Positions 39,242 to 46,205 of a stretch of 48,009 bases of DNA are shown here, one piece after another. The position numbers and the translations under genes were made by a program. Every line of letters begins with the position of its first letter. Position 1 is the first letter of the stretch. Origin of the DNA: Methanoregula sp. UBA64. GTDB taxonomy: Archaea; Halobacteriota; Methanomicrobia; Methanomicrobiales; Methanospirillaceae. The notes under the pieces were generated by a model, which was given only the letters and a program-made list of their open reading frames with translations, ran no database searches and had not been told where the DNA came from. The stretch lies in assembly GCF_002502735.1 (NCBI RefSeq), contig NZ_DAQC01000002.1:1-48009 (forward strand), in the 5' to 3' direction.

Positions 39242-40198
39242 TTAGCCCTTCCGGGCCGGCAGTTCCGGGACGATTGCATAGAAGACGCCCCGTTCCATCC
39301 GGTGCGATGATATTTTCCCGTCCCGCTCAAAAGAACCGAGGATCTCTGTCACCTCGTCCCCGGAAAGCCCGGTCACCCGGACAAGGTCTTCCACGGTAGC
39401 GGGACGCCGGCAGAGCATGGCATACATCAGGTCTGCGGCAGCCGTCCGCCCCATCACGCCCGGTGAGACCGGCGGGGTCGTACCGGCGATTCCTATTCCC
39501 GTGGTGCCGAGAACCGTTCGCACCCGTTCGAGTTCGCTGGCGGATGCTGCCCGGACCCAGGTGTCCGCCGGCGGCCGGTCGAGGGTGTTGAGCTGGATAT
39601 AATCGGGCCGGATACGGCCGATTGCTGCCTTGAGCCCGGCCAGTTCTTCGTCCGTGGTATTCAGGCCGGGGATAATGAAAAGTTCGAGCCAGAGCTGCCC
39701 GGTATAGCGTTTCCGGAAGCTGACCATCCCGTCGATGATATCCGCTATCTTCAGGGACGGGTCCGGGTGGTGGATGCGTTCGAAGGTCTGCTGCGAGACC
39801 GAGGAGAGGGTCGGGATCACCCGGTCGGCGGGCAAAAGCTCGTCCTGTACGGCCGTGTCCGAAAGCAGGCTCCCGTTCGTGAGCACGCTTACGGTATATT
39901 CCGGGAATTCCCGTTTGATCGCGGCAATGACAGGGCCCAGGGCAAGCGAGAGGGTCGGTTCCCCGGAGCCGGCAAAGGTGATCGAATCGAGCGCCGGCCG
40001 TGTGGAGAGCACCCTGCGGAGCTCTGCCATCACCACCCCTGCCGGGACGAACTCCTGACGGGCCAGCGTCATTTCCGTGGTGTGGCCGCACTCGCAGTAG
40101 GCACAATCATAGGAGCATACCTTGAACGGGACGAGGTCAACGCCCAGGGAAAGGCCCAGCCGGCGCGAAAGCACCGGGCCAAAGATATGTCGCTGCAT
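39242..40198 (-). CDS. Radical SAM protein with C-terminal winged helix (COG0731-like)
   Basis: A 318-residue protein with the cluster motif C-S-Y-D-C-A-Y-C (Cys28, Cys32, Cys35), a G-S-G-E-P-T segment near residue 78 (the GGE-type motif), and R-R-L-G-L-S-L-G-V-D near 12-21. The C-terminal 70 residues look like a winged helix (T-V-E-D-L-V-R-V-T-G-L-S-G-D-E-V-T). I chose ATG 40198 with GGGAG upstream rather than a longer frame from 40309. The group includes archaeal Fe-S oxidoreductases of unknown substrate. It faces the MBL gene tail to tail and lies downstream of the mcr operon terminator. Confidence 0.88.
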   Translation of the reverse strand: MQRHIFGPVLSRRLGLSLGVDLVPFKVCSYDCAYCECGHTTEMTLARQEFVPAGVVMAELRRVLSTRPALDSITFAGSGEPTLSLALGPVIAAIKREFPEYTVSVLTNGSLLSDTAVQDELLPADRVIPTLSSVSQQTFERIHHPDPSLKIADIIDGMVSFRKRYTGQLWLELFIIPGLNTTDEELAGLKAAIGRIRPDYIQLNTLDRPPADTWVRAASASELERVRTVLGTTGIGIAGTTPPVSPGVMGRTAAADLMYAMLCRRPATVEDLVRVTGLSGDEVTEILGSFERDGKISSHRMERGVFYAIVPELPARKG

Positions 40199-40412
40199 CA
40201 CAACTCCCGATCGTTTCCCTGCCGGGGGTATTTGCCCCCGATCCTTTTTAGATCCAGATAGGCTGACAGGGTTTGAATGGCTTGTGCTCCGGGAACCGAT
40301 CCGCTGCACGGCAGTCTTACAAAAAGATGCCCGGATCGCAAACTCACACCCTAATCCAAAAAAAAATACCGCCCGGCTGTTTTCAGGTCTTTCCTGGAAC
40401 GCCGGAGCGGGA

Positions 40413-40430
40413 GAAAAAAAGAAAAAAAAT
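40413..40430 (-). terminator. Poly-T terminator of the mcr operon
   Basis: On the minus strand, T8-C-T7 (plus-strand A7 at 40414-40420 and A8 at 40422-40429) follows the mcrA stop by about 24 bases. This is one of the strongest T tracts in the window, as expected after a highly transcribed operon. The rest of the 255-base gap to the next gene at 40198 has no gene. Confidence 0.75.
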
Positions 40431-40453
40431 TTGGTTTGGGGACGTTGCCGTGC

Positions 40454-42142
40454 TTACCTTGCGGGGATGATGAGCGAGCGCTCGCCAGCGGGCATGAACT
40501 CGCGGATTGCACCCTTTGCGAACTCGCGGCGGGGTTCGGCAAAGTCGAACTTGAGCGACGGGTCAGCGAACGTGATCTTGATCAGCGGGGACAGGACCCA
40601 TGCATCCTGGCGGCCGTAGTGGGCTGCGGATGCAATGGCTGCGTACTCTCCCTGGTGACCGACGTTCATTGCGTAGTTCGGGTAGTTCGGGCCACGGAGC
40701 TCACCGACACAGCCCTCGTCGGGCCGGACAGAGAGTGAGTTTGCGGAACCGCACTGGTCCTGCAGGTCGTAGCCGAAGAAGCCGAGACGTGACCAGCCTT
40801 CCTTGTGGGCGAGCATGGACATGTACCATCCGTTCAGGCCGGCGTTGGAGTTTGCCGTGGCCAGAGAGGTGGAGATACCGGATGCTGCTGCAAGGACGGA
40901 TGCACGCTGGGAACCGCCGAAGTGGTCCTCGAGCGTGGTCGGGAACTGTTCGTACTGCTCCATACCGTAGAGGGTAACCTCGGTTGCAATATCGTTGACG
41001 ACTTCCTGGGTAGCCTTTGCCTTTGCAATGCCGCCGTGCTTGGACTTGATATAGTCAAGACCATAGTAGCAGAAGTCATCGAGGATGTTGTCGGTGTATG
41101 CAGCGGTTGCATACTGGGTGAATCCGACACCGCCGGACATGTAGCTGCCCAGCCAGATCTGGTCGAAGAGCATCGTACCGCCGCCGACCACTTCAAGGGA
41201 TGCCTTGACGGGGTCGTTCGGGTACTTGCGGTCTGCCTGGATCATATCGCCGAAGTGACCGAACTTGATGCCACCGGGCTCGTTCGGGCCACGTGCACGG
41301 CGAGCCGGCAGGATGTCACCCATCTGGATAACACCGGCGTGCTTTGCCGCAAACGACAGGTCAGCGACTGCTGCTTCACCGGCGCACATGCGGTACGCGG
41401 CGATGAAGGACATACCGATCTGCATGGCGGACCACCGGGAGGTCGTTCCACCATCGCAGGTCCTGCTGACGGTTGTCGGGATGTGGACAGCCTGCCACAT
41501 GGACTTGCCGACTGCTGCCTTGAGGGCTGCTGCCTGCTTTGCCGGGAAGAGCTTGTCGAGGTTTAAGACGAACTGGGGTTCGAGGTCGTCTGCCATCTCG
41601 TCGTCACCGGTAAAGACCTTGACGTAGCAGTCATCGACGAGTGCCGGGTGGGTCTCGACCATGTGTTCCTGGACGACTGCGCCGCCGGGCATTGCATGGT
41701 TAAGGACGTGGAGGTACTCGTTGATGGTCTCAGGGGTAACCTCCTTCCCCAGACGCTTCTGGAGGGTGTTGTGGGCGAGGTCGAGGCCGACGATGATCGT
41801 CCGGCGGATGTCGTCCCACATCTGCTGCATTGCAGCGTTGTTGACGAAGTGGAGGTCATCACCTTCAACGAAGACACCGGTGCCGCTGACTTCGTAGGTC
41901 ATCAGCTGGCGCTGACCGAGCGGGATACCGCCAAGGTGGCAGCGCTTGGGGTCGTACATTGAGATGCCGCGCTCCATTGCGACTTTCTGGCCTTCCTTTA
42001 AGAATTCCATCTTCCTGGGGGACTGTTCGAGACCCTTGCGGCCGAATACGGTGTTGGTTGCGGTCGGGTCTTCTGCGAACTTCTCCTTCATTGCCTTCAG
42101 GAAGAGTTTCTGGGATCTCTCGATTTTTGCTTTTCCTGCCAT
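40454..42142 (-). CDS. mcrA: Methyl-coenzyme M reductase subunit alpha
   Basis: Catalytic subunit of the enzyme that makes methane from methyl-coenzyme M and coenzyme B with nickel cofactor F430. The protein is 562 residues. By alignment in my head with characterised McrA, the modified residues are all present: His268 (N-methyl), Arg282 (5-methyl), Gln412 (2-methyl), Gly457 (thioglycine, in L-G-F-F-G-Y-D-L-Q-D-Q-C) and Cys464 (S-methyl). The signature G-S-Y-M-S-G-G-V-G-F-T-Q-Y near 332-344 is intact. ATG 42142 has GGAGTGAT eight bases upstream; the in-frame GTG at 42151 lies inside that site. Confidence 0.98.
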   Translation of the reverse strand: MAGKAKIERSQKLFLKAMKEKFAEDPTATNTVFGRKGLEQSPRKMEFLKEGQKVAMERGISMYDPKRCHLGGIPLGQRQLMTYEVSGTGVFVEGDDLHFVNNAAMQQMWDDIRRTIIVGLDLAHNTLQKRLGKEVTPETINEYLHVLNHAMPGGAVVQEHMVETHPALVDDCYVKVFTGDDEMADDLEPQFVLNLDKLFPAKQAAALKAAVGKSMWQAVHIPTTVSRTCDGGTTSRWSAMQIGMSFIAAYRMCAGEAAVADLSFAAKHAGVIQMGDILPARRARGPNEPGGIKFGHFGDMIQADRKYPNDPVKASLEVVGGGTMLFDQIWLGSYMSGGVGFTQYATAAYTDNILDDFCYYGLDYIKSKHGGIAKAKATQEVVNDIATEVTLYGMEQYEQFPTTLEDHFGGSQRASVLAAASGISTSLATANSNAGLNGWYMSMLAHKEGWSRLGFFGYDLQDQCGSANSLSVRPDEGCVGELRGPNYPNYAMNVGHQGEYAAIASAAHYGRQDAWVLSPLIKITFADPSLKFDFAEPRREFAKGAIREFMPAGERSLIIPAR

Positions 42143-42147
42143 CGTAA

Positions 42148-42912
42148 TCACTCCTTCGGCATGAAGCCGTACTTGGTCCTCAGCGAGTGGATGCGCTGGA
42201 TGTACTCGACATACTCTGCATCCTCACGGAAGCCGGTACCGACGAGCGAGTGGTACATGACGGTGTGTCCCTTGAGCCACTTCTCATCCATCGGCTTGCC
42301 GATCTTGACTTCTGCGTCGAGGGGCTCACCGATCTGGTTCTTGACATACTTTACAACGCCTGCCTTCTTGTCGAGGACACAGCGCTGGAGCATATCGAAC
42401 ATCATACCGTTCTCGTCGAGACGGAGGGAGTGTCCGTGCACGGTTGCACCGCGGATACCTGTGCGGGCCGGGTCAAAGAGCTCGGTTCCGACAAGTTCCT
42501 TTGCGTACTTCTCGAGATCTCTCTCACGGCACTCGATAATCTGACGGCCGGAAAGTGTACCCGGGTCGATCCCGCGGTATCTGTACATCTCGAGCCAGGA
42601 CCGGACATACGGCTGGCAGGGTGCGTTGTACATCGAGTCAGCGAACTGGATGTAACGGACACGGTCGCCGGCCTTTGCGCCGTCGGTCGGGGTGACGATC
42701 TTGCGGATCGGGCAGGCTGGTTCCTGCTGCTCTGCAAGGGGCGGGTGTGCTGTGGGGTATGCCGAGCCGGGGGCACGGTGTCCCATAATCAGTACAATAT
42801 CCTTATCGGTAACATCGCGGAGCTTCTCCAGCTTGTGGGATGGGTCAAGCTGCTTGCGCCGGTTCTGGGCGACAACGGTGGAGCCCGGACAATACTGTGG
42901 TTTGTATGCCAT
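42148..42912 (-). CDS. mcrG: Methyl-coenzyme M reductase subunit gamma
   Basis: Structural subunit that completes the F430 pocket of each half of the (alpha-beta-gamma)2 enzyme. The 254 residues begin with Y-K-P-Q-Y-C-P-G-x-S-x-V-A and contain the McrG segments L-M-G-H-R-A-P-G near 42-49 and R-Y-I-Q-F-A-D-S-M near 84-92, as expected. It is five bases before mcrA and seven bases after mcrC. Confidence 0.97.
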   Translation of the reverse strand: MAYKPQYCPGSTVVAQNRRKQLDPSHKLEKLRDVTDKDIVLIMGHRAPGSAYPTAHPPLAEQQEPACPIRKIVTPTDGAKAGDRVRYIQFADSMYNAPCQPYVRSWLEMYRYRGIDPGTLSGRQIIECRERDLEKYAKELVGTELFDPARTGIRGATVHGHSLRLDENGMMFDMLQRCVLDKKAGVVKYVKNQIGEPLDAEVKIGKPMDEKWLKGHTVMYHSLVGTGFREDAEYVEYIQRIHSLRTKYGFMPKE

Positions 42913-42919
42913 TGTTAAA

Positions 42920-43555
42920 TCACTCCAATGATTCCTTCTTTTTGATCAGTCTCATAACCGCCGAAATGACTTCTGCCATTTTCTCGCGTGTGGGGGTCTG
43001 GCCGCGGGTCACGCCGCTGACGATCTCCATGACCGTACCTTTGGTACGGATCTGGTCCGCCGGCGGCATCACGTACGCGGTCTTCACACCCTCTTTTGCG
43101 AGATCCTCGTAATCGATCGGTGACTGGGAAACTACGATCGCCTTCACGTTGCATGCGGTAAGGATGAACCTTACTTTATGCACCACATGGGAACGGACAT
43201 TCCCGTGGTGGAGGATGGCGACCTTGTGTTTTTCGATCTGCACGATCTCTTTTTCGGTAAGCCCGAAGTAGGCGCCAAGGGCGGATCCCGCGATTTTCGG
43301 GGCATCCGGCGGGACGCCGCTTCCCGCGTTGAGTACGAGCGTACTGATGCTGTACTCCACACCCTGCTGTCGCAGTCCTGACGTAATGTCACAGACTGGC
43401 TTCGTGACATGGCGGCGTCCCGGCGACATCCCGACAACAATAACGTCGGGGTACCGGCACTCGGAGATGGTACCGCGCTGGGCGATACCCCCTCCTTTTC
43501 CCATGCCCATTGCCTCGCGGCAGTCGACTACCTGGGTTACACGTCCGATCGGCAT
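42920..43555 (-). CDS. mcrC: Methyl-coenzyme M reductase operon protein C
   Basis: A 211-residue accessory protein. McrC is not part of the mature reductase; homologues are found in the ATP-dependent activation complex of Mcr. Seen: G-M-G-K-G-G-G-I-A-Q-R-G-T near 17-29, G-M-S-P-G-R-R-H near residue 42 and a long C-terminal helix ending in K-K-K-E-S-L-E. It is between mcrD and mcrG, the usual order where mcrC is present. Confidence 0.95.
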   Translation of the reverse strand: MPIGRVTQVVDCREAMGMGKGGGIAQRGTISECRYPDVIVVGMSPGRRHVTKPVCDITSGLRQQGVEYSISTLVLNAGSGVPPDAPKIAGSALGAYFGLTEKEIVQIEKHKVAILHHGNVRSHVVHKVRFILTACNVKAIVVSQSPIDYEDLAKEGVKTAYVMPPADQIRTKGTVMEIVSGVTRGQTPTREKMAEVISAVMRLIKKKESLE

Positions 43556-43558
43556 GAT

Positions 43559-44029
43559 TTACTTGATTCCCTGGATGATTACCGGGCCTGAACGGCTCTT
43601 TGGATCCGAGAGACCTAAGATGTCCCTGTCGGCGTTTGGTCCGTATTTTGCATAGTCCACCAGAGACGGTGAGGTCTTCATGAACTTGCCTTCCTGCAGA
43701 CGACAGGTGAATTCTGTGATACTCTCTTCGCACGCGGCTTTCAGTGCAGGAATAACCTCGCGGTTCTCCAGCTCCAGCAGGATGGTCCCCACATGGACCT
43801 GTAATTCAAGCTCCTCGGTACCGACGCAGATGGTGTCTCTCATCGTATGAGGATTGGCAACACCTTTTGCCGGGCCGTAGGGCACGACGGCGGGCAGACG
43901 CGGGCCGTTTAAGACCATGCGCCGGATTCCGCCGGCTTTTAACAGGTTGTTGAGGAGCCGTTCCACTGTATCAGGGTTCATCAGGCGTTCTGTGACAACC
44001 CTGCACTGCGGGAACGTGGCTTCAGTCAT
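43559..44029 (-). CDS. mcrD: Methyl-coenzyme M reductase operon protein D
   Basis: A 156-residue accessory protein that binds Mcr during maturation, perhaps helping F430 insertion; not part of the final enzyme. It has the McrD layout, with a ferredoxin-like core (E-A-T-F-P-Q-C-R-V-V near the start) and the L-Q-E-G-K-F segment near 110-117. The GAGC/GATACC spacing to mcrB is 15 bases; mcrC follows after three bases. Confidence 0.94.
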   Translation of the reverse strand: MTEATFPQCRVVTERLMNPDTVERLLNNLLKAGGIRRMVLNGPRLPAVVPYGPAKGVANPHTMRDTICVGTEELELQVHVGTILLELENREVIPALKAACEESITEFTCRLQEGKFMKTSPSLVDYAKYGPNADRDILGLSDPKSRSGPVIIQGIK

Positions 44030-44044
44030 TGGTATCAGTCGGGT

Positions 44045-45358
44045 TTAGACACCCTTTGCAATGGTCTGGATCGGGTGCTTGAATGCCTCGATCTGCCCGA
44101 ATGTGTCCTGGTAAACCTTACTGGTTCCTTCAGGGCTGAACATCTGGGTACCTGCATCAAGTGCGCAGGCTGCTACGATACAGGGGATACCAACACCGGC
44201 TGCGTGACGGGTAACAACGTGGTTACCGTTGAAGACACCGGGGCCGCCGCCACCGTAGATCGAGTGGCTGAAGAACGAGAACCCGACTGCCACACCCATT
44301 GCGCGGCCGAAGTCGGAACCGGGCAGGCCGGTCTCGTGCTCGAGCAGGTCGTTGAAGTAGAGCAGGGTTGCAGATACTGCCTGGGCGAACCGTCCAGCAC
44401 CACAGTTGACCATGGTTGCTGCAAGGGTACCGGCAGATGCATATGCGTTCCACATCATCGGGTCCTTGGTCTCGTAGAAGATATAGCCGCTCTTGCCCTT
44501 CTTGCCTGCCTTGATGACCTTGTCCTCAATGGCACGCTCGACAAGGCTCTGGACGACAGTACCGACCGTGCCGGTCTTGCCGTTCTTCTTGACGAGGTCG
44601 TAGACGATGTTGTTCGCGTTAAGACCCTGGTATGCGTAGAGAAGGAGCTGTGCACGCTCGAACGGGCCGATTGCTGCGCCCATTTCGAACTCACCGGCCT
44701 GTTCAAAGGTCGCTGCGAGTGCTGCACCCTGCATTGCATTCCGGTGGGTCATCATGACCGCGTGGTTTGCCTGGATGTTACGGAGAGCGTACCCGAGACC
44801 TTCGTTGTTCTGCGGGATGGACAGGATCGAGACGACATTGCCGCCCTGCATGTCCATGGTCTGCGGGTAGGTACCCCAGACTGCGCCCTTGACGTATGCG
44901 CCGTCGAACATACCAATCTTGTACTGTTCGAGGAGTGCATAGGTGGTGGCTGCTGCAATGCTCGTGGTGGTTACATCGTAGGTTGCTGCTGCCCTGATAC
45001 GGGCAGACGGAACCTCGACGAGGAGCATCTTGCCGCCGGCGACCTTGGTGATCTTGGTGTCGTCGCCATCGGTAACCTGGATCATTTCCTTGATCTTGGC
45101 TGCGATTGCGTCGGCATCCTTGACACAGCTGCAGCTGAGGCTGCGGCCGAGGATCTGGTTGGACTTGCCGCCCATCTTACCGGTCTTGAGTGCTTCCTCG
45201 ATGCCGCCAAGGTTGACTGCTGCAGTCCTCTTGGTGAGATCGATGAGCTCAAGGGAACCCTTGTTGGACAGCGGGCTGATCTTGTCCAGCGTGACATTGC
45301 TCTTTAAGAGCTTCCCCTCATCATCGTAGAGGTCGATTGAATCCTTGTATTTTGCCAT
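44045..45358 (-). CDS. mcrB: Methyl-coenzyme M reductase subunit beta
   Basis: First gene of the mcr operon. The 437-residue beta subunit forms part of the F430 and coenzyme B channel. Seen: Y-K-D-S-I-D-L-Y-D-D-x-G-K at the N terminus, Q-I-L-G-R-S-L near 66-72, and the C-terminal S-I-Y-G-G-G-G-P-G-V-F-N-G-N-H-V-V-T-R-H segment near 370-390, typical of McrB. ATG 45358 is preceded at eight bases by GGAGG, the best possible ribosome-binding site. Confidence 0.97.
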   Translation of the reverse strand: MAKYKDSIDLYDDEGKLLKSNVTLDKISPLSNKGSLELIDLTKRTAAVNLGGIEEALKTGKMGGKSNQILGRSLSCSCVKDADAIAAKIKEMIQVTDGDDTKITKVAGGKMLLVEVPSARIRAAATYDVTTTSIAAATTYALLEQYKIGMFDGAYVKGAVWGTYPQTMDMQGGNVVSILSIPQNNEGLGYALRNIQANHAVMMTHRNAMQGAALAATFEQAGEFEMGAAIGPFERAQLLLYAYQGLNANNIVYDLVKKNGKTGTVGTVVQSLVERAIEDKVIKAGKKGKSGYIFYETKDPMMWNAYASAGTLAATMVNCGAGRFAQAVSATLLYFNDLLEHETGLPGSDFGRAMGVAVGFSFFSHSIYGGGGPGVFNGNHVVTRHAAGVGIPCIVAACALDAGTQMFSPEGTSKVYQDTFGQIEAFKHPIQTIAKGV

Positions 45359-45489
45359 GTTCTTTCCTCCGAAATTTGGATTTAAGCGATACAGTACTGG
45401 AACTGAACGATGGTAGTTACTAACAGAAACACTGGTTATGAGTGAAAGTCGCTATTGCACGTCCCCTAGATCGGGACATTGATTAATTC

Positions 45490-45545
45490 CCAATTTCCCC
45501 TTATAAGCGTTCCGATTTTATACCGGAAATTATTTTTATAAAACA
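45490..45545 (-). promoter_or_regulatory. Promoter region of the mcr operon
   Basis: The 388-base gene-free gap between mcrB and mvhD holds several minus-strand TATA-like boxes: TTATAA (plus-strand 45501-45506), TATAAAA (45516-45522) and TATAAAAATAA (about 45531-45541). Depending on which is used, the mcr leader would be about 115-160 bases long. The terminator of the hdrA-mvhD transcript lies at the far side (45694-45735). A long leader is compatible with post-transcriptional control, but I see no conserved structure. Confidence 0.5.
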
Positions 45546-45693
45546 TCGTGGATATTATGGAAAAGAGAAGATACGTTCAAATATTACATAATGGGCGGGT
45601 TTTAATTTTATACGCAGTACTACCCGGAGAACCCAAAGTAATACTGAATCTGATTACTTGTTAAAAAATCTTCTATTTTTCAATGCGCTTTTT

Positions 45694-45735
45694 CCTAAAA
45701 AAAGGGTCTGACAGGATCCCTGGCAAAAGGATCCT
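45694..45735 (-). terminator. Terminator of the hdrA-mvhD transcript
   Basis: On the minus strand, AGGATCC...GGATCCT (plus-strand 45713-45719 with 45729-45735, nine-base loop) forms a 7-bp stem about 12 bases after the mvhD stop, followed by T7 (plus-strand A7 at 45697-45703). Confidence 0.65.
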
Positions 45736-45746
45736 CATTTGAGGGT

Positions 45747-46205
45747 TTATTTCTGGTTTTCCGTGATTGGGCTCGGGCCCAGTTCGTTGATGGTCTTTAC
45801 GACATCGGTAATGACTTTTCCCCACTTTGCACCTTCCGATGCAGAGACAAAAGTCATACGGAACCGGCGGTCGTCGAGGCCGATGCTCTTCATGAGTCTC
45901 TTGACCATGAACATTCTCTTTGCAGCCTTGAAGTTGCCTTCAAGGTAGTGGCAGTCACCGAAGTGGCAGCCGGAGATAAGCACGCCATCGGCCCCATCGG
46001 CGAATGCCTTGAGGACGAAGAGTGAATCGAACCGGCCGGTACACATGACACGGATGATCCTGACATCTGGCGGGTACTGGATACGGCCGCCGCCGGCAAG
46101 ATCTGCTCCTGCATAGGAACACCAGTTGCAGACCATGCCGAGGATCTTGGGCTGCCAGAATCCGGGCCCGCGTTTCGGGATTGGGAAATCTCCAGGTGCA
46201 GACAT
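45747..46205 (-). CDS. mvhD: Hydrogenase-linked electron transfer subunit MvhD (HdrABC partner)
   Basis: A 152-residue [2Fe-2S] protein that passes electrons from a hydrogenase or formate dehydrogenase to HdrA. Five cysteines with the MvhD pattern are seen: C-N-W-C (26-29), M-C-T-G-R (near 54) and G-C-H-F-G-D-C (79-85). It starts directly after the hdrA stop with no gap. No mvhA or mvhG is present beside it, in line with Methanomicrobiales, many of which use MvhD with F420-reducing hydrogenase or formate dehydrogenase subunits instead. Confidence 0.95.
   Translation of the reverse strand: MSAPGDFPIPKRGPGFWQPKILGMVCNWCSYAGADLAGGGRIQYPPDVRIIRVMCTGRFDSLFVLKAFADGADGVLISGCHFGDCHYLEGNFKAAKRMFMVKRLMKSIGLDDRRFRMTFVSASEGAKWGKVITDVVKTINELGPSPITENQK

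Noticed and set aside
44075..45307. 410-codon open frame on the plus strand opposite mcrB
   Set aside because: It is the exact antisense of mcrB, open because of GC-biased codons; the product is Cys/Val/Asp-rich without any known pattern.
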